Source: Thamnaconus septentrionalis
Taxonomy: Eukaryota > Chordata > Actinopteri > Tetraodontiformes > Monacanthidae
Length of the DNA: 64,000 nt
NCBI GenBank assembly: GCA_009823395.1
Contig: CM020506.1
Span: 2,655,501 to 2,719,500 of the forward strand
Direction: 5' to 3'
Part shown: positions 47,224 to 58,935 of the stretch, in pieces
Layout of the letters: the number at the start of each line of letters is the position of its first letter
How positions within the stretch are numbered: the stretch's first letter is position 1
Notes under the pieces: generated by a model
The model's input: the letters and a program-made list of their open reading frames with translations, nothing else
What the model was told of the DNA's origin: nothing
The model's database searches: none
Position numbers and translations under genes: made by a program

Positions 47224-47940
47224 GCAGTGGTTCTCAAACTTTCTCTGTCACGCCCCACCTTGGAGGAAGCAAAAAAAAAGCCAAAATGGTGACAAAATAG
47301 GTTTTTTCAAATTCACTGAAACAACATAAAAGTGCAAATACTGTTTTACCTTTGGCACTAATATCAAAACCAACATTCTTTTTTTTTATCATGAACATTC
47401 ATTTCACATTCATTTCACCTTTCTCTTCATTTATGAAATCATTTATTTTGTACAAATAAACAACTTTAGCAAATCACTCTTTGTGATTACTTTTTAAACA
47501 AGAATACTCCGTTCACTTTTCTGCAGTGCAAATAACTGTTTTTGGCAAACCACTTTTGTGACATCCACCATCCTGGCTTCCCTGTGAAACAACACAGCTT
47601 TATGTTGTGCTCCCATCTCCTCACAAAGTGCAGAGAACAGCTGAATAGAATAGAATAGTTCCGCAGCTACTCGCGGAACGATTCTACAGCCAAAAGCGGC
47701 CAACAACAAAGAACAATGGCCACCGCCGGACTCCTGAATTCTTCTTTTCGTCCCTGTCAAGTATTTGTCTATCCTGTGTACCTGAGCAGCGTTTTTCTTA
47801 GCTACAACCTACTCAACACTTTTTGTTAATTGTTCCGCCGTGGAAAAAGTTCCGACGTGAAAACATTAGTTACCCCAGGCGCCCCGTCTCCCTCCGCCCG
47901 GTGTTTCGCGCCCCCCTCTCTCAACCTTGGAAGGCAGCAG
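47224..47940 (+). mobile_element. Candidate non-autonomous hAT-like element
   Basis: CAGTGGTTCTCAAACTTT at 47225 matches the typical terminus of vertebrate hAT elements. A decayed opposite end may be CGCGCCCCCC-TCTCTCAACC near 47907-47930, which resembles its reverse complement but lacks the last bases. No transposase frame. Internal features are an AATAG tandem and a perfect 7-bp hairpin, arms 47658-47664 and 47673-47679. Boundaries and target duplication are uncertain. Confidence 0.4.
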
Positions 47941-48451
47941 GCTGGTGAACGTCCACTGAGCTTGGACAGTTTGTTACCATCAGGCTTTACTGTTGAGTTG
48001 TGCTTTTAATTTGTGTGCAATAAATTGGCTTTTTTTTTTTTTTTTGCTCTGTAAAGCCTTGTTAAGCTTATTGTCACAGAATTGTTGCATAATAATAATC
48101 ACAGTGAATAGTTGTAGCATGTAGCAGGACATGATGTTTTTTTGGTTTATTTTACTAGATCACATAGACCAAAATGTGATATGTGAATATACTCAAATTT
48201 ATTCCACAGGTTGAAAAGAAGATAATATTGTCCTTGCATAAACAATCCAAAGTTGCCTGCATGAGTGCGTGTATGTCCCTCCTGAGTGACTCGCAACTCA
48301 GATTTTGATTTCTTGTAATTCGTCTGGAGTGCATCCACCTGAGTCTCATCATCTCAAGACAACAAAGCAGCCATGACATTTTGAGAAGGGATTGTTTTTT
48401 ACACCCTGAAGAAACGAGACGGGGTGGGAGGCAACATCATTGTTGAGAGCT
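47941..48451. other. Unique sequence with T16 tract
   Basis: T16 at 48030-48045. Nothing else recognised. Confidence 0.5.
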
Positions 48452-48488
48452 GGGGGGGGGGTGGGGGGGGGGGGGGTGGGGGGGTGGT
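48452..48488 (+). repeat. G-rich tract, G-quadruplex potential
   Basis: G9, T, G14, T, G7, T, GG: 37 bp of G with single T interruptions. Confidence 0.93.
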
Positions 48489-48854
48489 GTATTTTGAGGA
48501 CCGGAAAGCTTTCGATTTGCGAAGTGTGTCTACGGAAGTAAAAGGACTGAATAACATACAATTGCAGCTGCAGCTGCTACAATTTAGTTGCACTAAATTA
48601 CAGCACTAAATTACAGGCTTTGGCCACAATGATGCTGAAACTTTTTATTAACTGAGGCTTTTTGCAAAATCAGGCCGATACTGACACTGACACCGAAACT
48701 CTCACGCCAATAATTTAGATGATATTTTCTTGAATACATCTTGAATCTGTCCAATGATGCACATCTTCCAACATTAATAATTAACATTAACATTAATGCA
48801 ACACACTGCTATATTTATTGTGGCTCATTTGATCACTGTTATTTTTTACAACAA
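48489..48854. other. Unique AT-rich sequence
   Basis: Nothing recognised beyond short repeats such as CAGCTGCAGCTG near 48565. Confidence 0.5.
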
Positions 48855-49020
48855 AAAATGTAATGCTGTGGGTGCCATTGCCAAGCAGCTGCTACCAGCA
48901 AGAAGGTCACAAGATCAAATCAGATTGGACCTTAATTCCTGTGCACAGTTTGCATGTTTTCACGGTCAGGTAGAGTAAATTGGCGGATCCACTGGACGTA
49001 TGTGTATGATGTGTATGTGT

Positions 49021-49089
<69 letters not shown>

Positions 49090-49190
49090 AGCCCCATGAT
49101 GAACTGGCGACTTGCCCAGCTTGCGCTCTTTCTTTACAACATGGTAGCTGCAAGTGGCTGAAGCAGTGACAGAAAATGGATGGAGGGTTT
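48855..49190 (+). repeat. Teleost ATGGATGG-ended dispersed repeat with GT expansion
   Basis: The 5' part (GCCATTGCCAAG...CAGCAAGAAGGTCAC) and CAGTTTGCATGTTTT, AAATTGGCGGATCC, ATGAACTGGCGACTTGCCC and the end GACAGAAAATGGATGGAGGG are in the family's order. The internal GTGTGAGTGTG segment has expanded into a (GT)n tract at 49011-49088. Confidence 0.78.
49011..49088 (+). repeat. (GT)n microsatellite inside the dispersed repeat
   Basis: GT tract of about 78 bp with two TA and CT interruptions near its 5' end. Confidence 0.96.
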
Positions 49191-51049
49191 GTGTAGCCGA
49201 TCGTCATATTTTGTTAGAATTTATGGTGGTAACATTGAGGAGAAGGAACCTTAAATTTCTTGACTTGTGCTGTGCTCACACAAACAGATTGCTATGACGC
49301 ATGTACACGCTTGACGTTGAATGTTTGGTTCTATCAATGACACGGCCAGCGCACTTTAGTGGTGAGTGCCAGAAGGAAAGATGGAGGTCGAGAACAGTAA
49401 ATGATGGAAAAATGTACCAAAGATCTCTGTATCATAAATGAATCTACATTATCTCAGTACTAATGAGTCACGTCACTGATTTCCCTTACCGTAAGATACC
49501 AACTAAAACAAATGATATTTTTGCTGTGTAATAAGTCAAAAATTGGTTTTGATGTCCAAATTATGGCTACACAAAAACTTTGCTTTCCGATTCTTTAATT
49601 TTAGTTGGCAACCAAACACTCGCGACACGCTAAATTATTTATACTGATATACATGGCATACTTGTCTATTAGTAAGATAGCTGAAAGCCAGTAGGGTTGG
49701 AGTGCCAAATTGACAACAACAACAAAAAATCTGCCGGATATGAGCCTAATATAGTGAATTTTACACCATTCAACCAATTAAAAACCACCACCAAAATTAT
49801 AGTGAAAAAGGCTCTTTTGAAAATTACAGTTTCGTGTATCAAAACAACGCCAGCTCTGTAATGGAAGAGTGATTCTCCAAAATCCTGCCACGGCCACTGT
49901 GAATTAGGGGATTTTAACATGCAACTGGTGGAAAAACAAACGCTAATGTAGCGTTAAGCTCATCTCCCATCTGCACCTTAAACTGGCACCATTGTTTGGT
50001 TGTTTTGAGCTCACCTCTGATATTTTAATATTTTCCCCCTTTTCTATGAGCGCTGCTGTTCATGTTTCAGCATCCAACGTATCATTATTCAGGAAAACAC
50101 GTCATTACAGCTGCTATCCATTTTCACATGACAAGAACAGCTGTCATCCATTATCTGCTTTCAGACGGGTGATTTGGTATATCCCCGCACGTAGCATCCA
50201 GTCATCTGTTTTCCATTTGGTACAAAAAAAAAAAAAGGATCAGCCTTGACCTTTCATGTTCCACCTGCACCTTTGATACATGTGCAACCTTTCGAAACAT
50301 CCAAGGATAGCTGCGAGACAAACAGGGCCAGTCAGACCCCCCCTTTATTTATTGTACGCTGGGTGCTGTACAATTTTTCTTTTTTTTTCCACAGTGTTCA
50401 GTTATTGCAGGCACTTAGATAGATGAGGCACAGCCGTGTTGCATTGGAGAGCCCTGCGCCTTGATTCTGCAGCGCGGCCTCGTTGATCACACAGACCATT
50501 TGTGTGGTTTCTTCACAAGGTTTGCGGATGTTTACATCATCTTTATGTGACCGCAGATGTTCTTTTGCTTGAAAAGATCTGCCGTTTCCATATGATGCAA
50601 CCACAACGCTTAGCACAGAAAGGGAGACAATCACCATTGTGTTTCTACCAATGTGCGATCACATAGTTTTAGCAGGGAATGGAATCCTGCCAAAAATGAA
50701 GAGCAAATGTCTTAAAAAAAAAAGTTAGGAAATTCTTTGACAAATTATCTGATTTTGTTTTGTTTTGGGTTTTTTTTATGAACTTCTCCACTGCATGAAG
50801 GACTGGTCTATAGCAGTCAGGAGGGAACATACAGGGCAAATCGAGTGACTCAAGTCTTGGGGTAAAAATGGGATGCAAGTGATGTTAAACGCTGTCAGCA
50901 TATCCTCCAACATCTGAGGCGTCAATGAAATAAGATGCTGTTATGACTGGGAAAATCATTTTTATACTGAACCAAGACAGTCTTCCACACAATACAACTG
51001 TTTATGAAGTCACTAAACTTTGAGAGGCAGCGAAATGCTTTCGCACGCA
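49191..51049. other. Unique sequence
   Basis: No dispersed repeat recognised. A13 at 50223-50235 and short T runs near 50381-50388. Open frames below 90 codons have no domains. Confidence 0.5.
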
Positions 51050-51235
51050 CAATATCCTGCTACACTCTTCCTCCGTTGCCTGGTGAAGACCAATTAATCC
51101 AGCTTGGCTGCTTTCCCCTTTGAGTGTTAAGACTGTTAATGGGATTGTGGCTAAAGCTAGCTGGATGGGGGTGACCTTACCCCTGCTCGAGGATAGGCAG
51201 ATGTTTGCAGTCTCAAATAAAGATTAAAGAGGTTT
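51050..51235. promoter_or_regulatory. CNE-like block
   Basis: Complex sequence with GACCAATTAATCC near 51088, AAGACTGTTAATGGG near 51128 and AAAGCTAGCTGG near 51153. Short and only moderately convincing. Confidence 0.3.
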
Positions 51236-51589
51236 TTTTTTTTTAAAAATCAAGCAGCCCTTTAAACTGAAGAGCAGGGAAATTGCCATTTTAATGAATG
51301 TTTCCCAATTATTTTGTTTGGTTTAGATGCATTTAAAAAGCTGTCTTGCGCTTGACTCCTATGTGACATTGCAAAAACAACCGGTAAACTTAATATTGGA
51401 GCACATCCGAACAAAAATCTGGATTAATTTTTGCCCTCAACATATAAAATTGATCAGGAAAGCCACAGAAGTACAGTTCAATTTAATTTTACATATTTAT
51501 TTCTTTATTTTTGGAGAATCATCCCACAAAGCTTTTGCACCCCACCTCCCAGAACTCCAAAGCGGCTCAAAGTGTTTCACAAATCCAAA
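51236..51589. other. AT-rich spacer
   Basis: Nothing recognised. Confidence 0.5.
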
Positions 51590-52145
51590 GACAAAGGGCG
51601 AACAAGAGTGAGCAATTTGGTGCTAGCGACATTGTGAAGGGTCTCGCGGCCCACACATCGCCACTCAGCGGACGGCAAGGCGGTCCAGATTATGCTTATC
51701 AAGCATCAACGGTTTGGTTCCGCAGAGACGAGGGCTTATTGCTGTGGGACAACTTAAATGGCCTGTCGCTGACTGCAAAGCGTGCATCTTCTGACAGAGA
51801 GTGAAGGGGAGGCCAGGGTGAGATGAGGGAGGGAGGGGCCCCTCAGAAGTACGACCGCCACTTTCAATAATGATGACAGCGAATGAAAGAATGGCTGGTT
51901 GGGGTTTGTTGAGTGGTATTATCTCTTTGCACCATTCTGAAAAGGGAGACAATGGCGATCTTTCATTGTCCGAGCGAATTTCCGATGCTATTCATAGCCG
52001 GACGGATGAAAGGGCCGCTGAGTGCCTCGTTCGTAAGGGTCGGAGAAAACGTTGCAGCGCAAGAGTCGCAGTGTGTAGAGCGAAAAACTCTTGTGAGAAC
52101 CAGAAGGAGCCGCTACAGTTGATTTGCCGCAGATCTATCTGAGAA
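51590..52145. promoter_or_regulatory. CNE-like block
   Basis: Repeat-free, with raised CpG in 51640-51740 and 51960-52090, and motifs TTATGCTTATCAAGC near 51690 and TCAATAATGATGACAGC near 51866. Frames near 51870-52142 are open in two registers, so coding is unlikely. Confidence 0.35.
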
Positions 52146-52311
52146 GGTGCTAGGAAAAAAAATGCGTAACCTTGGAAAACAGGTGGAGTCATACTATCCC
52201 AGCAGGCACTAATTACTGGTCTAAATATGATTGGTTGTACTGAATTACTACATAAGGCAGAATTACTGGAGCAGAAAAAAGCCCTTCCTCCTGTTGTTGA
52301 CTCTGGCTCCT

Positions 52312-52348
52312 CTTGTTGTTGGTGTTGGTGTTGTTGTTGTTGTTGTTG
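52312..52348 (+). repeat. (TTG)n trinucleotide repeat
   Basis: TTG units with GTG variants in the 5' half. Confidence 0.92.
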
Positions 52349-52399
52349 ATTTATGGCCAAATATCACAGCTGATTTTCTCATGAAGAGGTCGTGGGGGG

Positions 52400-52640
52400 T
52401 CCTAGCATCAGGGGATGAGATAACAGCCTGGACAGGTTGCCAGTTTATCACAGACACACTTGGGGACAAACAACCATCTGCACTCATACATACGGACTAA
52501 CCTAGAGCTGCCAGTGATGTGCAGGTCTTTGGCTGTAGGAGGAAGCTGGGGCACCTGGGGAAAACCCATGCAGACACGGGGAGGACACAGAAAGGTCCCA
52601 GGTGGGAATCCAACCCAGTGCAAACTTTTCACTAAACATC
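52400..52640 (-). repeat. Teleost ATGGATGG-ended dispersed repeat, antisense
   Basis: CAGCCTGGACAGGTTGCCAG, GACAAACAACCATCTGCAC, GTGCAGGTCTTTGGCTGTAG, AGGAAGCTGGGGCACCTGGG, CCCATGCAGACACGGGGAG and GGTGGGAATCCAACCCAG are the reverse complement of the family's middle and 5' parts. The ATGG tail is absent. Confidence 0.82.
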
Positions 52641-53614
52641 GTGAAATCTGAAGCATCTTTGGAGAATAAAGTAAATATCAAGTGAATACCATTCTGGTGC
52701 AAAGTTAAAATTATTAGTTCAATGCCAGGTGCATGTCAGCTAGACAGTTCTTGTCTGCTGTTGGAGTCTTGCCAAATATTTGTTTGTATATTGTTCAGTT
52801 TTGTGCATTTTACATTCTATCTTCAGTTCATATTTTCTCTTCTGTCCTTAGATTTGGTCTATTTGAGGGGGGGGTGAAATGCCATTATCCTACAGTAGCC
52901 AGTTTATAGCTTGCCATCGACCTTCTACAGTCCCAAACGCAGACCGTGACAGAGAGGTTATCCATTACTGCTTTTTGTATGCCTATTGCTGTATTCCAGC
53001 TCATCTTTAGAAGGAAACCATAGAAAAGGACAGATTCCCTTTCTTGCTCATTCCAAAAGACTTCATCTGCTGCCCTCCAACTGCACCACTTTCACTCCCT
53101 CCTTGTAATACTTTTATCAGGACTTCAGCATTACGCGCCGCTAACCTTCAGATTTCTGGAGCCAAAAATCCATCTGATTTACCCTTATCTCTCACAAATC
53201 CATATGTTAGCCGTGACCGTAATCCTCCCGTGGGTTCCCTCTTCACTATGTTCCGCACTTTTAGTCACTCTCCACCTCCTTCCCTCACCATGTCCTCCTC
53301 ATTCTGAGTGGCTGCCCTCGGACCTACATCTGCTTGGTGACAATATGCAAACAGCCGTGAGTGATTTTGCATCCCTCATCCTCTCCAGCGTGTTCCCACT
53401 TCCTCTCCACCTCTATCCCTCCGACGCCGCTTGTCTTTTTAAAAAGCATGGAAAATATTCCACCGCGACTGAGGCTTTAGACTTTTTTATTTTTCTACAG
53501 GACCCTGTGCAAAAAGGGGTCAATTATGTGGTGAAAAGTGCAGAGCAAAAATTAAGCCCATTAGGCACTGCACACCATCTGAGAACACAGAGCGGTGCCG
53601 TAAATTTCTGCTTG
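52641..53614. other. Unique sequence
   Basis: The 165-codon plus-strand frame at 53204-53701 is low complexity (Ser, Leu, Pro, then poly-Phe from a T24 tract) and does not look like a gene. Confidence 0.5.
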
Positions 53615-53638
53615 ATTTTTTTTTTTTTTTTTTTTTTT
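53615..53638 (+). repeat. T24 homopolymer
   Basis: Twenty-four T. Confidence 0.93.
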
Positions 53639-54849
53639 GAGTTTGCTGAGTCTGAACCTCTCACGGTAAAACCGAATTATTGTCGAGGTGTGTCACAGTG
53701 AATCTCATCCACTGACAAGACAACTAACTAACCACTCGGAGGGACTTTGTGTAATCACAAGATAGCTGTCAGGATAAGATGTGTGTTTGCGTTTCTGTTC
53801 GGCACGCAGCGAACCAAAGCTCCCGTCTTTCAAATTCGGCCCATTACTCCCCTCCATTGATATTCCCCAAGAGTTCCCAATCTGAGGCTTCACCTCTCTT
53901 GCATTCCCACTTTGGCTCACTGATGCGACAATTCTCTACATGCACATACACACACGCAAAAAAACAAAAAAAAAAGAAAAACCTGCAACACATCACGGCA
54001 CAACAGAACCCAACAAAGCACACCGCTGAAGTTCCACAAAGAAGCAGTCAAAGGGAAGGAGGTCGATCAGCCGGTCGCATTTTTTTTTTTTTTTTTTTTT
54101 TTGCGTTTCTCCTCAGACTTTTCTTTCTGGGAGTCTACACCAGATGAATACCAAAAAGAAAACAAAGGTGGGATGGGGATAAGTTGCATAGGTCTCAATC
54201 ACCTCCCCAGAGGCAGCGGGTAGCGGGGAGGACGACAGGGAAGGAGGCGGGGAGAGAAGCTGGGACTCGGTCCTCACTCATTGATACTGCCAACCGAGGT
54301 AAAGAGTTTCAAATGGGTGGAATTACAGGATCAATAGTGTGATTAGCAGAGACCTTGTAGCTATAGTGTGTTGTTGGCAATCCATTGCATCAAGCTAAGC
54401 CCATGGGACAGAGACTGGGCATTGCTCTTTCCGTGCAGGGGGTGGGGGGCAGGCTCAAGAAGCACAGTGTTGCACGAGCAAAGTTGCACCGCCCAGTCTC
54501 CCCAGAAAACCTCCAAGCAGGGCAACAGCAATTCCACGTTGTCTTTCAAGAATGTCGTCAGTCCGAAAGCGTTGTTTGGTGCAGCGATTGACCGCAATAC
54601 AAAAGCGAATCCTTTCGACTCAATTGAGTCACATCTTTAGTTTGGCATTGGATTTCCTGTTTGATATTCTTCCTGATACAACCATTGCATTTATCCGGCC
54701 TTTGGGGAGACTGAAGACACTGGTTATGAGCACCCCCTTGAGGAAAGATGAGGAATACATAAATAAGCAGTTATTTTCACATCTTTTGCATTAAGACCGA
54801 GGCTTAAGACCAAGAGCAGGACAAGACACATATACAGCAGGGTAAAACA
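53639..54849. other. Unique sequence with T23 tract
   Basis: T23 at 54080-54102 and an A-rich run at 53960-53982. No gene recognised. Confidence 0.5.
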
Positions 54850-54948
54850 TTTGCTATTAATTTGCAATTAATTGTGAGTTAACTCAGGAAACTAATGTGA
54901 TTAATCGCGATTAAAAAATGTTACCGACTGACAGTCCTAGTAAAGAGT
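54850..54948 (+). repeat. Dispersed repeat end (TTAATCGCGATTAA type)
   Basis: GCAATTAATTGTGAGTTAAC, ATTAATCGCGATTAAAAAA and CTGACAGTCCTAGT resemble the end of a common fish dispersed repeat whose consensus runs ATTAATCGCGATTAA ... GACAGCCCTAGT. Only about 100 bp recognisable. Contains the near-perfect palindrome TTAATCGCGATTAA at 54900-54913. Confidence 0.6.
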
Positions 54949-56209
54949 AAAACGTCCCAACAATGAATATGTAGTGACTGTCAGCGCCAGTCGCAATGCT
55001 TATACTAAAAAAACAACTGTTCAGCAGCATTGAGAGATTCAAGTGCGTCACAGTCAGTTGAAGCATCACTTATATAACACAACTCCTCAACCGTAGCGTA
55101 GCGCCGACTCCTACGTCTAACCCATGTGTAAAAACGGCAGGTACTTTATGGTGAGTGTTGTGTCTGTTGTCCAAAAACTCGTTACAGAAACAGTTGATCG
55201 TTTTTTGGCTTTTCCAGTGAGTTGGCGACCTCTGAACCGCATTAGGAAAGTTTAAAGCTGCTTGACTGAGTCACGGAAAGTCCTTCAACGTGAAACCGGT
55301 GCGCTCGCAGCAATTAATTTAGAGTCAGTCACTTAATGAAAGGACATAATGAAAGAGGAATGTCATCACGGAAGCCTGTCAACAGTGCGTTAAAAAAAAT
55401 TTGCCTTGTGTCCTTGGATCACTGCTCCTCTGGCTTGAACCAGCACTTTTGCTGGTTGTTTGTTTCATCGTTTCTCATTTTTTTCTCTGTTCTGTAGTAC
55501 AGAAGTAGGAGAAGAGTTTTATCATGACTATGTTGAGCTGCCACCTCGTATACATTTACCTGCGTGCTCATTTTGCAGAGTTTTGTCATACAGCTTTTTT
55601 TTTTTTTTTTTTTTTCAAGGAGTGCACAATGGTTGGTCCAGCCCCATCTCAGAACTAAGAACTACTCAATTTCTATGATTTTGGTGAGGGTTTGCAAAAC
55701 ATTCAGACTTCCAAGCATTTGGAAAATGCAGTTATTACTACAATTTCCTCCCGGCAAAAAATATCTCAACAGCATAACAATTTGGACTGAGACAAGTGCA
55801 TTAACTTCGGTTGAGGCTGATGGAACACGGCCATTTGTCTGACATTTATAATTGGGGACCATTACATGCATTCAGCAAGCTCCTCTGTCACACAGCCAAG
55901 GCATGTATTTACCTGGATGTTCCCATGTCAGTGCTGCAATTTCCCTTAGTAGCAGCAATTTGGACACATCTGCAAAAAAAAAAACAAAAAAACAACAAAA
56001 GTGTATCCCCCATAGATAGAGGAGTTTTTGTTTTTTTCCCCAACTTGGTGCTGGAAAATGCATCTCAATCAATCTTTGCAATCAGTTTCATGCTGAACTT
56101 GATTTTTTTTCTGCACTGCATTGCATTTTTCTTCTCTGGTCCTTGCATTTAAATTCCAAAACTGTGTGAATAAAGTAATAACAATCTGGCTCGTACTCGC
56201 TATTTAAGA
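54949..56209. other. Unique sequence with T21 tract
   Basis: T21 at 55595-55615. Complex but unassigned. A-rich run at 55974-55999. No gene recognised. Confidence 0.5.
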
Positions 56210-56740
56210 TCAGCACAAAATGGATCTAGCTTCATCAGCTCCAGTGATGGATGCCAGAGAAAGCGGTCCAGATGCTTTTTGGCTCCCAAACCATCGCTGC
56301 CTCTGGGTGTCAAACACAAACACAAAGCTCTCTAGACTGCCATGTCCAGATCGGGGTGATCAAAATCACCCCTCTAAGGTGTTGGGCGACCGGTGGCGAA
56401 TGTCCAGTGTGTATTTAAAGAGGTAAGAAGCAAGCCTCCGCTTGGATGGAGCCAGCCGGTGCCGCCAGCCCCCGCAGTGTGACTCTGCAGTATCGCCGCT
56501 TGCCCAACACTCCACTTGTCCGCCTGCTATTTATGCATTTAGGTCCTGCTGGCCTTGATGTCCTGCCTGAATCTCATTACAGTGCGCCATTACATGAGCG
56601 AGCTGCTGTGGCTGGCCGCGGGATGAGAAGACCAATCAATACAGTCACTATCTGCCCCCTCTAATCTCTGTCGCCAGTGTCAGCCCTGCTATTTCTAATA
56701 GATCCTGAGGATTAAGGAGGGCGCCACTTCTTTCACTGGT
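56210..56740. promoter_or_regulatory. CNE-like block with perfect hairpin
   Basis: Repeat-free and complex. GGGGTGAT-CAAA-ATCACCCC at 56353-56372 is a perfect 8-bp hairpin with a 4-base loop, and its centre TGATCAAAAT resembles a TCF/LEF site. A CTATTTATGCATTTAG module lies near 56528, GCGCCATTACATGAGC near 56583 and GACCAATCAATAC near 56629. AGAG followed by GTAAGA at 56423 is a donor-like word without a partner. Strong enhancer texture. Confidence 0.45.
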
Positions 56741-57346
56741 CGGCCAGAGGGACCAAGAGCAGTCATGCTGATCCAGCGGGAGACTCATTGGGAGTGCCAG
56801 CGGGATGGCAAGAGTGATGTGGAAAAAAGGGGGAGGCGTGTGTGCTGAGGGGCCAGTCAGAGGAAGGGTCGCAAAGAGCAGAGCGACTGAGGGATTGATG
56901 GAAGGAGAGACATGGAAAAGGGACATGAAGGGGTGAAAGATTTGGGATAAACGGGGAGGGATCAGCAAAAATATATTCAAAAAAAAAGAGTCCCGGAGAA
57001 GAAAAGACTGAGAGGGACAGAGAGCGAGGGATAAGCAGAGGGGCGGATAAGCACCAGGCCAGGAAATGCACAGGCCCATGTAATTTCTCTAACCCTACTG
57101 GCATTTATACTTTCACCAGGCCGATAATGAAAATGGAAAATAAAATGAAAAACTTCCGCTATTGCACAGGATGCACAGGACTTTTTCTTTCTAATTTGTT
57201 ATTTTTTTATTAAATCTGTTGGACCGCTCAACTTTGAATGCTTCAGTGGGTGTACGCTGAGTCAGTGGAATTTTTTCACATTCAAATTCAAAATTTTTGT
57301 GACTCAATTCTGCCTCATTCCTCAAACAGCCAAGACTCAGGGAAGC

Positions 57347-57351
<5 letters not shown>
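56741..57351. other. Purine-rich unique sequence
   Basis: Purine-rich on the plus strand (56820-57040). Opposite-strand frames of 113-143 codons are Ser/Pro/Leu-rich by-products of that bias. Confidence 0.5.

Positions 57352-57396
<45 letters not shown>
57352..57396 (+). repeat. (GA)22 microsatellite
   Basis: Uninterrupted GA tract with triplex potential. Confidence 0.96.
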
Positions 57397-57400
<4 letters not shown>

Positions 57401-57474
57401 TGCTGTAATAGTTTTATAACAGCCTGTCTGTGAGAATTGTGTCAACAGACTTAAGTGTTCAGACTCTACTGGGA

Positions 57475-57900
57475 GATTTTGCGATCAAAGCGTCTGCCTT
57501 GAGCAGCACCGGCAGCAAAATAAACATCCTTTAAGGAGTCCAGACTCCCGAGGTGTTGTCGAAGGCTGACGAACTCTAAAGTCTGAGAGGCTGCTGGTGA
57601 AAACACGAGGAGCGAACGGTCGGCTGGAGGTGAGGGGGAGGCACGGCGGCGGCGGCGGCGGCATCATAAAGGGAGAGACGGACAAGGGGAGAGTAAAAGG
57701 AGGCTGGCAGGATAAGAAGTGGAGGGTTGCTGCTGTGCGGTTACGCTGACGCGATGCCAGCAGAGGTGGGCAGCTGAGAGCTCCATGAGGAACTTTATGA
57801 AAATTAGAAGTAACTGGCCATAAGAGTCGGCCACAGGGTGAGGCATGAACCATCCTTGTCCTGCTGCTTACACACCTCATCATCTTTGATTGATTACAGT
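57475..57900. promoter_or_regulatory. GC-enriched block with CGG repeat
   Basis: Complex, with raised CpG at 57540-57760, centred on a (CGG)6 tract at 57644-57662. Could be a small CpG island or an enhancer. No coding support: the minus-strand 132-codon frame is low complexity. Confidence 0.35.
57644..57662 (+). repeat. (CGG)6 trinucleotide repeat
   Basis: Six uninterrupted CGG units. Confidence 0.94.
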
Positions 57901-58599
57901 TGAGGGCTTTTGAATAAAACCTCTTATTTGCGCCAAGATCTCCTCTTCAGTCATGGCTTACAAGAACTGGGCCGTGACAATTGGATGTTGTCACACTGGA
58001 GGAGTGAGGTTTCAGACTTGAAATGTGAGAGATGTGTTCTTGGATATGTAATCCTGAGATGGTAGTAACAGTCAAATTGAGAGTCGAACGAATAGAAAGG
58101 AAAAAAACATAAGGATTAAATCAGCTTGCACTCGTTCGGGGGGAAAAAATAGTGACCATGTTATTTTTTATATCATTTTTATTATAATTTATTTTTAATT
58201 ACACACACACACACACACACACACACGGGTACTCACCAACAGGAGTGAAATAATTCCAAGTGTGCCTGAGGGCAGCAGCCATGTCAAATTGTTTTTAATG
58301 TGCATTTCTAGGGAAAGCAGCTTCGATACACATGTAAATCAAGGCAGACAGCGCAGAGCCAATTAGAGAGACGTCACTTTTCATAACCCACAGTGCATGT
58401 TGTTGGTGCAGCTGAAGCTTGCCAGAGAAGACAAGACTGCGTAGCAAAAAAAAAAAAAAAATGAATATAACGGTCCGGCCACTTTGATGTCACACATCAT
58501 CCTCAATCATTATTTTTTTAGTGTAGTTTGCTTAAAAAAATAATTTTAAAAAGGGAGAGAGAGCCACGTACTTCATTTGGCAAGATAATTACTCTTTAG
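57901..58599. other. Unique sequence with (AC)13
   Basis: (AC)13 at 58201-58226 and A16 at 58446-58461. 58240-58430 is complex and possibly regulatory. Confidence 0.6.
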
Positions 58600-58935
58600 A
58601 ATTAGTGAGAACATTCCAAATTGTTGCGAGGATTTAAGCGCAGCCGTGCGCTGCAGAGGAGGACACTAAAGGGCTCCTCCCCGTTGAGTGAAAAATGAAG
58701 ATCAAAGAAAATTACTGCGCCATCCTGGTGGTACACGAAGTGCTTCCACTCTCCTCACAAAGCTCCTCCAGGACTGCGAAAAGTCCTGATTCCCATTACA
58801 AACCACATCATAATTAACCTGACGTACAAGCGGGTCAGAACAAAGTCATTTAGGGCATTTTCCGCCATTTCTACAACTCTGATGATGCCGCTGCCCCTAA
58901 TTCTCCCTGAAAACTCACTTCAGTCGGCGGACGTG
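58600..58935. promoter_or_regulatory. CNE-like block
   Basis: Repeat-free. TCF/LEF-like ATCAAAG at 58701-58707, a perfect 7-bp hairpin CAGGACT...AGTCCTG (58769-58788, 6-base loop), CATCATAATTAACC near 58807 and CTAATTCTCC near 58897. Enhancer-like; conservation untested. Confidence 0.4.

Noticed and set aside
53204..53701. 165-codon plus-strand frame
   Set aside because: Low-complexity composition ending in poly-Phe from a T24 tract; no family resemblance.
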